Source of the DNA: UBA2334 sp049653005
GTDB taxonomy: Bacteria > Pseudomonadota > Gammaproteobacteria > Burkholderiales > Burkholderiaceae_C
Assembly: GCA_049653005.1 (NCBI GenBank)
Contig: JBASFL010000009.1
Span: forward strand, 1 to 64,000
Length of the DNA stretch: 64,000 bases
Reading direction: 5' to 3'
Shown in pieces: positions 8,569-17,482 of the stretch; position 1 is the first letter of the stretch; the number at the start of each line of letters is the position of its first letter. Position numbers and translations under genes: made by a program. The notes beneath the pieces were generated by a model that saw only the letters and a list, made by a program, of their open reading frames with translations, did not search any database and was not told the origin of the DNA.

Positions 8569-9348
8569 CTACATCCGGAAGTGTTCGCCCAGGTACACCC
8601 GGCGCACGTCGGCGTTGGCCACGATCTCGTCAGGGGTGCCCTGGGCCAACACTGTGCCTTCGTTGATGATGTAGGCGTGGTCGCAAATGCCCAGCGTTTC
8701 GCGCACGTTGTGGTCGGTGATGAGCACGCCGATGCCGCGCGCCTTCAAAAAACCAATGATGCGCTGGATCTCAATCACCGCAATGGGGTCGATGCCCGCA
8801 AACGGTTCGTCCAGCAGGATGAAGCGCGGCTCGGTGGCCAGGGCCCGGGCAATTTCCACCCGGCGGCGCTCGCCACCCGACAGCGCGGGGGCGGGTGACT
8901 TGCGCAGGTGCTCCACCCGCAGATCGGCCAGCAAGGCATCGAGCTTGGCCTCGACCACGGCTTTGGACAGCGGTTTGCCCTGCTCGTCTTCCTGCAACTG
9001 CAGCACGGCGCGCACGTTGTCTTCAACGTTGAGCTTGCGAAAAATCGACGCTTCCTGGGGTAAATAGCCCAACCCCAACCGCGAGCGGCGGTGAATGGGC
9101 TGGTTTTCGATGGATTGACCGTCCAGCAGGATGTGCCCGCCATCGGCCCGCACCAGCCCCACGATCATGTAGAACGAGGTGGTTTTGCCTGCGCCGTTGG
9201 GGCCCAGCAAGCCGACCACCTCGCCTTCGTTGACGGCCAGCGACACGTCTTTGACCACCTTGCGGCTGCCATAAGACTTCTTCAAGTGAAAGGCCTCCAG
9301 GCGAACGGCCGGGGCCTGGACCTGCGCCTGGGCAATGGCCTGCGTCAC
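8569..9348 (-). CDS. lptB: LPS export ABC transporter ATP-binding protein LptB
   Basis: The 259-residue ABC ATPase has Walker A GPNGAGKTTS (about 49-58), signature LSGGERRRVEIARA (about 150) and Walker B FILLDEPFAGID (about 171). LptB drives lipopolysaccharide extraction from the inner membrane by LptFG-C and passage to the LptA bridge. Its start overlaps the lptA stop (ATGA at 9345-9348), so the two are translationally coupled. Length and motifs are standard. Confidence 0.96.
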   Translation of the reverse strand: MTQAIAQAQVQAPAVRLEAFHLKKSYGSRKVVKDVSLAVNEGEVVGLLGPNGAGKTTSFYMIVGLVRADGGHILLDGQSIENQPIHRRSRLGLGYLPQEASIFRKLNVEDNVRAVLQLQEDEQGKPLSKAVVEAKLDALLADLRVEHLRKSPAPALSGGERRRVEIARALATEPRFILLDEPFAGIDPIAVIEIQRIIGFLKARGIGVLITDHNVRETLGICDHAYIINEGTVLAQGTPDEIVANADVRRVYLGEHFRM

Positions 9349-10022
9349 GGGCGGTTTCCTGGCAAAACGGGGGTGGCGCGCAGCGCGGCCCCGGGTGCGG
9401 GCGTGGCAGGCACCGCCTCGGGTTTGGGCGTGGGGGTCAGCATGGCACGCACACGGCCAGAGGGGTTGGCCACCGTGCGGTTGGCCACACCACCGTCCAC
9501 GGCAAAGGTGTCGGTGGTGTTCTGGTAGGTGATGACGTTGCCGGCGGTTTCGTCGGCCAGTGTGGCCCCCCGGTAGCGGCGCATGACGGCGCGGCCAGTG
9601 AACTTCACGTTGTCGGCCTTGCCGTCGTAATCGATGCGATCGGCCACGCCTTCAATGAACTCGTCCACCCCTTCGCGTTTCTGGCGGAAAAACGCCTGTG
9701 CACCGGGCGCGGCCGTGACCACGCCAAACTGGTTGCCTTGTGCGTCCTGGCGCACCTCCACGCGTTCGCCCCGGATGACGATGGTGCCCTTGGTGATGAC
9801 CACGTTGCCGGTGAACAGGCTGGTCTGGTTGGCATCGTCGTGGCGCAGGGCATCGGCCTCGGCGTTCATGGGCTGGGTGCGGTCGGCCTTTTCAGCGTGC
9901 GCCACGGGCCACGCCACACACAGGGCGGCCACGCAGGCCACCCACGCCCGCCGCCACACCGCGGGGTGCGCGACCACGGCGTGGGCCTGGGGGCGAATGA
10001 GGGGGTCAAAAGGGTTGGGCAT
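9345..10022 (-). CDS. lptA: LPS transport periplasmic protein LptA
   Basis: The product is 225 residues. A cleavable signal (hydrophobic AWVACVAALCVAWPVAHA, cleavage near AHA-EK) precedes an OstA-type beta-jellyroll with repeated strands such as SLFTGNVVITKGT. LptA bridges LPS across the periplasm. A longer frame reaches a GTG at 10043, but the ATG at 10022 gives a sensible signal peptide; neither has a good ribosome site. The usual upstream lptC and kdsC are absent: dsbA lies upstream, separated by a terminator-like hairpin. The C-terminus is Pro/Ala-rich. Confidence 0.9.
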   Translation of the reverse strand: MPNPFDPLIRPQAHAVVAHPAVWRRAWVACVAALCVAWPVAHAEKADRTQPMNAEADALRHDDANQTSLFTGNVVITKGTIVIRGERVEVRQDAQGNQFGVVTAAPGAQAFFRQKREGVDEFIEGVADRIDYDGKADNVKFTGRAVMRRYRGATLADETAGNVITYQNTTDTFAVDGGVANRTVANPSGRVRAMLTPTPKPEAVPATPAPGAALRATPVLPGNRP

Positions 10023-10075
10023 GAAAGCGGTGGTGCAAGGCACGGTATTTGCTTTTCATTGTAGCTTTGCCCATG

Positions 10076-10100
10076 AAAACGCCCGCTGAAAAGCGGGCGA
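10076..10100 (-). terminator. Intrinsic terminator of the argS-SPOR-dsbA run
   Basis: On the minus strand, CGCCCGCT (pairing bases at 10080-10087 with 10092-10099) forms an 8-bp stem with a 4-nt loop, followed by TTTT. It lies 48 bp after the dsbA stop and before lptA. Confidence 0.65.
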
Positions 10101-10147
10101 AACAGCCACAGTTGGCGCGGGCCGCCTCACGAAGCGGCCCGGTGGGA

Positions 10148-10789
10148 TCAGCCCTTGCGGCCGAAATCGGCCAACTGCTCCACCACGCCCAAGGCGCGTT
10201 GCAGGCTTTTGGCTTGGGTGCCCGAGGTGTAGTACTGCCCGGCCACGCCCAGCGAGGGCACACCATCAATTTGGTAAGCCTCGCTCAGTTGCTTGGCGCG
10301 TTGCACTTTGCCTGCCACGCCAAACGAGTTGTAGAAACCCAGGAATTTTTCTTTGTCCACGCCCTGCTTCACCACCCATTCGGTGATTTGCTCGGCCGTG
10401 TTCAGGCGCTGGCGCTCGCCGTGAATGGCGGTGAACACCTTGCCGTGCAGGTCGTCGATGCGGCCCATGGCCTCGATGGCGAAATACAGGCGCTGCAGGG
10501 GCACGGTGTCTTCGCGGAAGGCCACCGGGCTGCGGCGCACCACCACGTGGGCGGGCACTTTTTTGGTCCAAGCGTGGAACGTGGGTTCAAAGCTGGCGCA
10601 GTGTGGGCACCAGTAACCGAAAAACTCCACCACCTCCACCTTGCCCGCCGGGGCGTCCACGGGGGCGGGACGGCCCAGTTTCAGGTAATCAGCGCCCTCT
10701 TTGAAGGCTGCGGCCTGGGCAAAGGCGCTGGGCAGGGCCAGCGTGGCGGTGGACATCAGGGCGGCTTGGGTAAACGCACGGCGTTGCAT
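10148..10789 (-). CDS. dsbA: Periplasmic thiol:disulfide oxidoreductase DsbA
   Basis: The 213-residue protein has a signal peptide (ending near SAFAQA). Its thioredoxin-fold domain holds the active site CPHC in FFGYWCPHCASF (about 54-65) and a cis-proline loop DGVPSLGV (about 173-180). It oxidises Cys pairs in exported proteins. A strong AAGGAGAAG ribosome site precedes the start. It follows the SPOR protein by about 70 bp and is closed by a terminator at 10076-10100. Confidence 0.93.
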   Translation of the reverse strand: MQRRAFTQAALMSTATLALPSAFAQAAAFKEGADYLKLGRPAPVDAPAGKVEVVEFFGYWCPHCASFEPTFHAWTKKVPAHVVVRRSPVAFREDTVPLQRLYFAIEAMGRIDDLHGKVFTAIHGERQRLNTAEQITEWVVKQGVDKEKFLGFYNSFGVAGKVQRAKQLSEAYQIDGVPSLGVAGQYYTSGTQAKSLQRALGVVEQLADFGRKG

Positions 10790-10859
10790 GTGAATCTTCT
10801 CCTTGTGGGTGTTGAGTGCGGGGCGGCGGCCGAATGGTTCCGCCGCACGGCAAAAAAGC

Positions 10860-11603
10860 TCAGCGCTGCACGCGCACCAGCGCGGTGTCCAGGCCGCTGG
10901 GGGCGAGGTTGTCTTTCATGCGTTCGGCATCGGTCAGTTGCTCGTAGGGCCCCAGGCGCACGCGGTACACGGTGCGGCCAGCCTGTTCGCGCTCGGACAC
11001 CTTGGCGTCCAGCCCCATCAGCGCCAGCTTGGCGCGCTGGGCTTGGGCGTCTTCGGGCGTGCGGAAGGCCCCCACTTGCACGAAATAGGTGAACGGCTCG
11101 GCGGTGGCCGCCGCAGGGGCCTTGGCATCGGCCGGTGCCGTGGCCACGGTCTTGCCCTGGGTTTTGCTTTGCACCAGATCGCCCAGGGGGTCGGACGAGT
11201 AGGCTTTGCCTTTGGGGGCGTCGGCCTTGGCCTCTTTGGCCGGTGCGGGCACGGGGGTTTCGGCCTCGGGTTTGGGGGCATCGGTGGCTTTGCCGTCTTT
11301 GCCTTTTTTGGCCGCTTTGTCTCCCGCCGGTGCGACGTCGACGGCGGGTGCCTCGCCTTCGGGGGGCGTGGCCAGTTTGGCGGGCTTGCCCCCCAGCGCG
11401 GCGTTGGGGTTCCAGTTTTTGTTGCGCTCGGCCTCGGCCACGTCTTCAGACGCTTTGCGGGAAATCACGCGGTCCACAAAAGGCACGGGCACCTTGGTCA
11501 CGTAGACCGCCACGCCCAGCGCCCCGGCCAGCCCCACCAGCACCCCCACGATGAAACCCAACACGGTGCCGCCGCGCTGGGGGCGTTTGAATTGCATGGC
11601 CAT
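10860..11603 (-). CDS. SPOR-domain membrane protein
   Basis: From the ATG at 11603 the protein has 247 residues. A short cytoplasmic start (MAMQFKRPQRGGT) leads into one transmembrane helix (about 14-36). A long Lys/Ala/Pro/Glu-rich linker follows, then a C-terminal SPOR domain (about 170-247, FTYFVQVGAFRTPEDAQ) of the kind that binds denuded septal peptidoglycan. This suggests a divisome accessory role similar to FtsN. The frame also reaches an ATG at 11672 that overlaps the argS stop, so a 270-residue form coupled to argS is possible. Gene order argS-SPOR-dsbA is common in Burkholderiales. Confidence 0.85.
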   Translation of the reverse strand: MAMQFKRPQRGGTVLGFIVGVLVGLAGALGVAVYVTKVPVPFVDRVISRKASEDVAEAERNKNWNPNAALGGKPAKLATPPEGEAPAVDVAPAGDKAAKKGKDGKATDAPKPEAETPVPAPAKEAKADAPKGKAYSSDPLGDLVQSKTQGKTVATAPADAKAPAAATAEPFTYFVQVGAFRTPEDAQAQRAKLALMGLDAKVSEREQAGRTVYRVRLGPYEQLTDAERMKDNLAPSGLDTALVRVQR

Positions 11604-11668
11604 GAGCTGATCTGCCTTGGGGGTGTTGCGGTGAAAAAGGTGGGGAAGGGGTGTGGCGGTGGGCACGG

Positions 11669-13366
11669 TCACATCTTGCGCGGGGCGCTCACGCCCAGCA
11701 CGGCCAGGCCGTTGGCCAGCACCTGGGCGGTGGCGGCCACCAGGGCCAAACGGGCCAGCTTGACGGCTTCGTCGTCCACCAAGATGCGCTCGGCATCGTA
11801 ATAGCTGTGGTAAGTGGAGGCCAGTTCGCGCAAGTAGAAGGTGACATCGTGCGGGGCTTCGCCCTCGGCGGCGGCCGTCAGCATGGCGGGGTATTGCGCC
11901 AGCTTCAGCATCAGGCTGGCGGCCTGCGGGCTGTCCAGGGCCGACAAATCCACCCGGGGCAAAGCGGCCACGTCACCGCCCCACGCGGCGAGCACCGAGC
12001 AGATGCGGGCGTGGGCGTATTGCACGTAGAACACCGGGTTGTCGTTGTTCTGCGCCACGGCCAAGTCCACGTCAAAGGTGTATTCGGTATCGGGCTTGCG
12101 ACTGAGCAAAAAGAACCGCACGGCATCTTTGCTGGTCCATTCGATCAGGTCGCGCAGGGTGACGTAGCTGCCCGCGCGCTTTGAAATTTTGACCTCTTCA
12201 CCCCCGCGCACCACGCGCACCATGGTGTGCAGCACGTAATCGGGGTAGCCCTGGGGAATGCCCACGTTGGCCGCCTGCAATCCCGCGCGCACACGGGCGA
12301 TGGTGCCGTGGTGGTCCATGCCTTGAATGTTGACCACCTTGGTGAAGCCGCGCTCCCACTTGGCGATGTGGTATGCCACGTCGGGCACGAAATAGGTGAA
12401 GGTGCCGTCGCCTTTTTTCATGACGCGGTCTTTGTCGTCGCCGTAGTCGGTGCTTTTCAGCCACAGCGCGCCGTCTTGCTCGTAGGTTTTGCCCGCAGCC
12501 ACCAGCTTGGCCACGGCGGACTCGACCCGCCCGCTGGTGTACAGGCTGGACTCCAGGTAGTAGTGGTCGAACTTGACCTCAAAGGCCTTCAGGTCCAGGT
12601 CTTGCTCGTGGCGCAGGTAGGCCACGGCGAACTGGCGGATGCTGTCGAGGTCGTCCACCTCGCCGCTGGCGGTGAACTCGCGGTCATCGGCCTTGACGGT
12701 TTTTTGGGCCAGAAAGTCGTTGGCAATGTCCTGGATGTAGTCGCCGTTGTAGAACGCCTTGCTGGCAGGGTTGGCCGGGTCGGTGGGCCAGCAGTCGTCA
12801 CCGGGCTTGAAGCCTTTGGCGCGCAGTTGCGTGCTGTTGGCCAGGGTTTGGATTTGCACACCCGCGTCGTTGTAATAGAACTCGCGGTGCACGTGCCAGC
12901 CCTGGGTGGCAAACAGGTTGCAAATGGCGTCGCCCAGCGCGGCCTGGCGGCCGTGGCCCACGTGCAGCGGGCCGGTGGGGTTGGCCGACACGAATTCCAC
13001 CAGCACGCGCTCGTTGCGGGGGGGCAACACGCCAAAGGTGGCGCCTTGGTCCAGCACTTCGCGCACGATTTCTTGCTTGGCCGCGGGCTTGAGTTTGATG
13101 TTGATGAAGCCTGGGCCGGCAATATCCAGTGCGTCCACCCACTGGGCAAAGGCCGGTGTGGCGCGCAAGGCGGTGCACAGGCTCTCGGCCACTTGGCGGG
13201 GGTTGAGCTTCAGGGGTTTGGCCAATTGCATGGCGGCGGTGCAGGCGTAGTCGCCATGGGCGGCCACTTTGGGGGATTCGAAGGCGGCTTTGGCGCCCGC
13301 GCCGGGGGACAGGGTGTCCAACTCGGCGGCCAGGGCGGCGAGCAGGTCTTGTTTGATTTTCAGCAT
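11669..13366 (-). CDS. argS: Arginyl-tRNA synthetase
   Basis: The 565-residue class I synthetase has the N-terminal Add-1 domain. The HIGH-type motif is PLHVGHGRQ (about 137-145), the KMSKS counterpart is VKISKRAGSYVTL (about 375-387), and the C-terminal anticodon-binding domain ends NGLAVLGVSAPRKM. It charges tRNA-Arg. The start is the ATG at 13366, about 22 bp downstream (in the minus direction) of a large hairpin at 13389-13428. Confidence 0.96.
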   Translation of the reverse strand: MLKIKQDLLAALAAELDTLSPGAGAKAAFESPKVAAHGDYACTAAMQLAKPLKLNPRQVAESLCTALRATPAFAQWVDALDIAGPGFINIKLKPAAKQEIVREVLDQGATFGVLPPRNERVLVEFVSANPTGPLHVGHGRQAALGDAICNLFATQGWHVHREFYYNDAGVQIQTLANSTQLRAKGFKPGDDCWPTDPANPASKAFYNGDYIQDIANDFLAQKTVKADDREFTASGEVDDLDSIRQFAVAYLRHEQDLDLKAFEVKFDHYYLESSLYTSGRVESAVAKLVAAGKTYEQDGALWLKSTDYGDDKDRVMKKGDGTFTYFVPDVAYHIAKWERGFTKVVNIQGMDHHGTIARVRAGLQAANVGIPQGYPDYVLHTMVRVVRGGEEVKISKRAGSYVTLRDLIEWTSKDAVRFFLLSRKPDTEYTFDVDLAVAQNNDNPVFYVQYAHARICSVLAAWGGDVAALPRVDLSALDSPQAASLMLKLAQYPAMLTAAAEGEAPHDVTFYLRELASTYHSYYDAERILVDDEAVKLARLALVAATAQVLANGLAVLGVSAPRKM

Positions 13367-13388
13367 GGCTTGATTTTAGGTGGCCGCC

Positions 13389-13428
13389 CCCGCACCCCTT
13401 CGCTCGGCCCACCGAGCTTGGGTGCGGG
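13389..13428. other. Long stem-loop in the argS/psiF divergent region
   Basis: CCCGCACCC (13389-13397) pairs with GGGTGCGGG (13420-13428), and inside it GCTCGG (13402-13407) pairs with CCGAGC (13412-13417). In the argS transcript it would lie just before the start codon, where it could act as a leader structure. Otherwise this 229-bp region shows no clear gene. Confidence 0.45.
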
Positions 13429-13595
13429 TGACCGTGGGGAAAAGCGCGGCGGTGTTGCAATTCGTCACACATCGGCCGTGTCGGTGGCCGGGCAAACCGT
13501 GAACCGTCACCCGTTGTGTTCACAATGGGCATGCGGCAGCCCGCGCCCGCCCGCGCGGAAAAGCGCCGTTTTCACCAACCCCCTGAAAGACGCGC

Positions 13596-13901
13596 ATGAA
13601 AAAATTTGCTTCCCTGCTGGCCCTGACCCTCGCTGCCATCGCCATGCCCACGCTGGCCGCCGAGCCCACCGCCCAGCAAAACAAAATGAAAACCTGCAAT
13701 GCCGACGCCAAAACCAAAAACCTGGCCGGTGACGAGCGCAAAGCCTTCATGAAAACCTGCCTGAGCGCCAAGGCCGAAGCCCCCGCCGACGGCAAAACGG
13801 CCCAGCAAAACAAAATGAAAACCTGCAACGCCGACGCCAAGACCAAAAACCTGGCTGGAGATGAGCGCAAAGCCTTCATGAGCAGCTGCCTGAAAGGCTG
13901 A
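13596..13901 (+). CDS. psiF: PsiF-repeat secreted protein
   Basis: The 101-residue protein has a signal peptide (MKKFASLLALTLAAIAMPTLAA) and two almost identical copies of the PsiF repeat. Each reads QQNKMKTCNADAK then TKNLAGDERKAFM...CL, with two Cys per copy. It is probably periplasmic. PsiF is known as phosphate-starvation-inducible in E. coli, but its function is undefined. A GAAAGA ribosome site lies about 6 bp before the start. The two repeats are also nearly identical at DNA level, suggesting recent duplication. Confidence 0.88.
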   Translation: MKKFASLLALTLAAIAMPTLAAEPTAQQNKMKTCNADAKTKNLAGDERKAFMKTCLSAKAEAPADGKTAQQNKMKTCNADAKTKNLAGDERKAFMSSCLKG

Positions 13902-14010
13902 CAAGCGGCTTTGAATGGCAGGCGGGGCGGGCCATGGCAAACCCACCCCGCGTTTGAAACGGCGAAAACAGATTTGCCCCAGAAAGTCAGAAGCTGGGTG
14001 AATCCCTCTG

Positions 14011-14026
14011 TTGACGTTTACGTCAA
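14011..14026. promoter_or_regulatory. LiuR-like (MerR-family) operator before icmF
   Basis: TTGACGTTTACGTCAA is an inverted repeat (TTGACG-N4-CGTCAA) placed 50 bp before the icmF start. It resembles the TTTACGT-type palindromes described for LiuR, the MerR-family regulator of branched-chain amino-acid catabolism. TTGACG could also serve as a -35 element. A LiuR gene is not in the window. Confidence 0.55.
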
Positions 14027-14075
14027 CGTAATATCATCTGCGGCTACCCACACCGGCCCCACACGGAGACACCGC

Positions 14076-17000
14076 ATGACCGACCTGTCCGCAGATTTCA
14101 AAGCCCTGGCCAACTACCGCCCCACACACAAGGTGCGCTTCGTCACGGCAGCCAGCCTGTTTGACGGGCACGACGCCGCCATCAACATCATGCGGCGCAT
14201 CCTGCAAGGCATGGGGGCCGAGGTGATCCACCTGGGCCACAACCGCAGCGTGGACGAGGTGGTGACCGCGGCCTTGCAGGAAGACGTGCAGGGCATTGCC
14301 ATCAGCTCGTACCAGGGCGGGCATGTGGAGTATTTCAAGTACATGGTCGATTTGCTGCGCCAGCGCGGGGGCGAGCACATCCAGGTGTTTGGCGGTGGCG
14401 GCGGTGTGATCGTGCCGGCCGAAATCCGCGAGCTGCAAGCGTATGGCGTGACGCGCATTTACAGCCCCGAAGACGGCCAGCGCATGGGCCTGGCGGGCAT
14501 GATCGGTGAGATGGTGATGTGTTGCGACCGCGACCTGACCGCCCTCGCCCCCACCAGCGCAGACGCCATTCAGGGCCACACCGAGGCCTCATGGCGTGCA
14601 CTGGCCCAATTGATCACCGCACTGGAAAATTCAGAACAAAAACCGACCCAGGCGCTTGACCTGATTGGTCTTGCAGCTAGCAAAAAAGTGCCTGTGCTGG
14701 GCATCACTGGCACCGGTGGTGCGGGCAAATCCAGCCTGACCGACGAACTGATCCGCCGCCTGCGGCTGGACCAGAACGACCAAACCCGGGTGGCCGTCAT
14801 CAGCATCGACCCCAGCCGCCGCAAGAGCGGTGGCGCCTTGCTGGGTGACCGCATCCGCATGAACGCCACGGGCCCGTGGCAAAACGGCAGCCGGGTGTTC
14901 ATGCGCTCGCTCGCCACACGCGATTTCGGCAGCGAAATTTCTGCCGCATTGCCCGAGGTGATCGCTGCCTGCAAGGTGGCAGGCTTTGATCTGGTGATTG
15001 TGGAAACATCCGGCATTGGCCAGGGCGACGCGGCCATCGTCCCGCACGTCGATGTGCCCATGTACGTCATGACGCCCGAATTTGGCGCGGCCAGCCAGCT
15101 CGAAAAAATCGACATGCTGGACTTTGCCGAGTTTGTGGCCATCAACAAATTCGACCGCAAAGGTGCCCCCGACGCGTTGCGCGATGTGTCCAAACAGGTG
15201 CAGCGCAACAAAGAAGCCTGGACCACCCCAACCGACCAGATGCCCGTGTTTGGCACCATGGCCGCCCGCTTCAACGACGACGGCGTGACCGCCTTGTACC
15301 AGGCGCTCAAACCCCGCCTAGCCGAACTGGGCCTGCCCCTTGCCGAAGGCCGCCTGCCGGTGGTGACGGTGCGCCACAGCACCAACCAAACGCCCATCAT
15401 TCCCGGCGCGCGCACACGCTACCTGGCCGAGATTTCCGACACGGTGCGCGGCTACAAAACCAAGGCCCGTGCCCAAGCCCGGCTGGCCCGGGAAATTCAG
15501 CAACTGCGCGCCGCCGCAACCATGTTGGAAGAAGGAAAGTCAGGCCGCGCCAAAGCCGCCGAAGCCGCCATCGACCTGGCCGTGCAGCGCGAAGAACGCA
15601 TGGACCCGGCTGCGAAGAAACTGATTGGCCAATGGCCCGCCATGCAACAGGCCTACGCGGGCGACGAGTACGTGGTGAAGATCCGCGACAAGGAAATCCG
15701 CACCGCGCTCACCACCAAGAGCCTGAGCGGCACCACCATCCGCAAAGTGGTGCTGCCCACCTACGAAGACCACGGCGAAATTTTGAAGTGGCTGATGCTG
15801 GACAACGTGCCCGGCAGCTACCCTTACACCGCCGGCACCTTCGCCTTCAAGCGCGAGGGCGAAGACCCCACCCGCATGTTTGCCGGTGAAGGCGACCCCT
15901 TCCGCACCAACCGCCGCTTCAAACTGGTGAGCGAAGGCATGGCCGCCAAGCGCCTGAGCACCGCCTTCGACTCGGTCACGCTGTACGGCAACGACCCCGA
16001 CCGCCGCCCCGACATCTACGGCAAGATCGGCAACAGCGGTGTGAACGTGGCCACGCTGGACGACATGAAGGTGCTGTACAGCGGCTTTGACCTGTGCAGC
16101 CCCACCACCAGCGTCAGCATGACCATCAACGGCCCCGCGCCGAGCATTTTGGCCATGTTCATGAACACGGCCATTGACCAGAACCTGGAGAAGTTCAAGG
16201 CTGACAACGGCCGCGAGCCGACCGACACCGAGGCTGCCAAAATCCGCGAATGGGTGCTGGCCAACGTGCGCGGCACGGTGCAGGCCGACATTCTGAAGGA
16301 AGACCAGGGCCAAAACACTTGCATCTTCAGCACAGAGTTCAGCCTGAAGGTGATGGGCGACATTGCCGAGTATTTCGTGCACCACAACGTGCGCAACTTC
16401 TACAGCGTGTCGATCAGCGGCTACCACATTGCCGAAGCGGGGGCCAACCCCATCAGCCAGCTGGCGTTCACGCTGAGCAACGGCTTCACGTTTGTGGAGG
16501 CCTACCTGGCGCGGGGCATGCACATTGACGACTTTGCGCCCAACCTGAGCTTCTTCTTCAGCAACGGCATGGACCCGGAATACACCGTGATGGGCCGCGT
16601 GGCCCGCCGCATCTGGGCCACGGCCATGAAGGAAAAGTACGGCGCCAACGAGCGCAGCCAGAAGCTGAAGTACCACATCCAAACGTCAGGCCGCAGCCTG
16701 CACGCACAAGAGATTCAGTTCAACGACATCCGCACCACGCTGCAAGCCCTGATCGCCATCTACGACAACTGCAACAGCCTGCACACCAACGCGTTTGACG
16801 AGGCCATCACCACGCCCACCGAGGACAGCGTGCGCCGGGCCATGGCCATCCAGCTCATCATCAACCGCGAATGGGGCTTGGCCAAGAACGAAAACCCGTC
16901 ACAAGGCGCGTTCATCATCGAAGAACTGACCGAACTGGTGGAAGAAGCAGTGCTGACCGAGTTCGAGCGAATCGCCGAACGCGGTGGCGTGCTGGGCGCG

Positions 17001-17369
17001 ATGGAAACGGGCTTTCAGCGCGGCAAGATTCAAGACGAATCCATGCACTACGAAATGCTCAAGCACACGGGTGAGCTGCCCATCGTCGGCGTGAACACGT
17101 TCCGCAACCCCAAGGGGGACACGGTGCCTGAAACGCTGGAGCTGGCGCGCAGCACCGACGAAGAAAAACAAAGCCAACTCGAACGCCTGGCCGACTTCCA
17201 CGCCCGCCACGCGGCGCACGCCCCCGTGCAACTCAAACGCCTGCAACAGGCTGTGATCGACAACGCCAATGTGTTCGATGTGCTAATGGACGCGGTGCGC
17301 GTGTGCAGCCTGGGTCAAATCACCAGTGCCTTGTTTGAAGTGGGTGGACAATACCGCCGCAACATGTAA
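14076..17369 (+). CDS. icmF: IcmF, fused isobutyryl-CoA mutase with G-protein chaperone
   Basis: This 1097-residue fusion has three parts. An N-terminal B12-binding domain holds the DxH-type motif FDGHDAAIN, with the cobalt-ligating His at residue 32. A MeaB-like GTPase follows, with its P-loop around Lys218 in GTGGAGKSS. The C-terminal part (about 560-1097) is the large mutase subunit. IcmF interconverts isobutyryl-CoA and n-butyryl-CoA and uses its GTPase to gate cofactor loading. The frame is open from 13911, but the ATG at 14076 has an ACGGAGA ribosome site and starts at the normal N-terminus. A repeat copy at 14633-14690 encodes the linker just before the P-loop (QALDLIGLAASKKVP). The upstream LiuR-like box fits valine/short-chain acyl-CoA catabolism. 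Confidence 0.95.
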   Translation: MTDLSADFKALANYRPTHKVRFVTAASLFDGHDAAINIMRRILQGMGAEVIHLGHNRSVDEVVTAALQEDVQGIAISSYQGGHVEYFKYMVDLLRQRGGEHIQVFGGGGGVIVPAEIRELQAYGVTRIYSPEDGQRMGLAGMIGEMVMCCDRDLTALAPTSADAIQGHTEASWRALAQLITALENSEQKPTQALDLIGLAASKKVPVLGITGTGGAGKSSLTDELIRRLRLDQNDQTRVAVISIDPSRRKSGGALLGDRIRMNATGPWQNGSRVFMRSLATRDFGSEISAALPEVIAACKVAGFDLVIVETSGIGQGDAAIVPHVDVPMYVMTPEFGAASQLEKIDMLDFAEFVAINKFDRKGAPDALRDVSKQVQRNKEAWTTPTDQMPVFGTMAARFNDDGVTALYQALKPRLAELGLPLAEGRLPVVTVRHSTNQTPIIPGARTRYLAEISDTVRGYKTKARAQARLAREIQQLRAAATMLEEGKSGRAKAAEAAIDLAVQREERMDPAAKKLIGQWPAMQQAYAGDEYVVKIRDKEIRTALTTKSLSGTTIRKVVLPTYEDHGEILKWLMLDNVPGSYPYTAGTFAFKREGEDPTRMFAGEGDPFRTNRRFKLVSEGMAAKRLSTAFDSVTLYGNDPDRRPDIYGKIGNSGVNVATLDDMKVLYSGFDLCSPTTSVSMTINGPAPSILAMFMNTAIDQNLEKFKADNGREPTDTEAAKIREWVLANVRGTVQADILKEDQGQNTCIFSTEFSLKVMGDIAEYFVHHNVRNFYSVSISGYHIAEAGANPISQLAFTLSNGFTFVEAYLARGMHIDDFAPNLSFFFSNGMDPEYTVMGRVARRIWATAMKEKYGANERSQKLKYHIQTSGRSLHAQEIQFNDIRTTLQALIAIYDNCNSLHTNAFDEAITTPTEDSVRRAMAIQLIINREWGLAKNENPSQGAFIIEELTELVEEAVLTEFERIAERGGVLGAMETGFQRGKIQDESMHYEMLKHTGELPIVGVNTFRNPKGDTVPETLELARSTDEEKQSQLERLADFHARHAAHAPVQLKRLQQAVIDNANVFDVLMDAVRVCSLGQITSALFEVGGQYRRNM
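14633..14690 (-). repeat. Interspersed repeat, copy inside icmF
   Basis: GGCGCTTGACCTGATTGG then TCTTGCAGCTAGCAAAAAA matches the family's AGCGCTT...GCAGCTA-A-run half. It lies in the linker between the B12 and GTPase domains, upstream of the P-loop. Confidence 0.55.
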
Positions 17370-17383
17370 GCCATCAAAAAAAG

Positions 17384-17435
17384 AAGCTGAGAAGTCAATA
17401 CTGGTAAGCGACAGAGTCCTATTTGGCTTAAAAAT
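17384..17435 (+). repeat. Interspersed repeat, intergenic copy after icmF
   Basis: GAAGCTGAGAAGTCAATACT then GGTAAGCGACAGAGTCC and TATTTGGCTTAAAAAT align nearly base for base with the copy at 37299-37350 in the same orientation. It fills most of the gap between icmF and the UbiA-family gene. Confidence 0.7.
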
Positions 17436-17482
17436 TGACAACCATCAAGCGCGGGGCCAACGGCGAGGGGTAGCATGAATCC

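Noticed and set aside
12227..13732. 501-residue open frame on the plus strand opposite argS
   Set aside because: It mirrors argS codon structure, with His/Gly/Val-rich low complexity typical of antisense frames in high-GC DNA.
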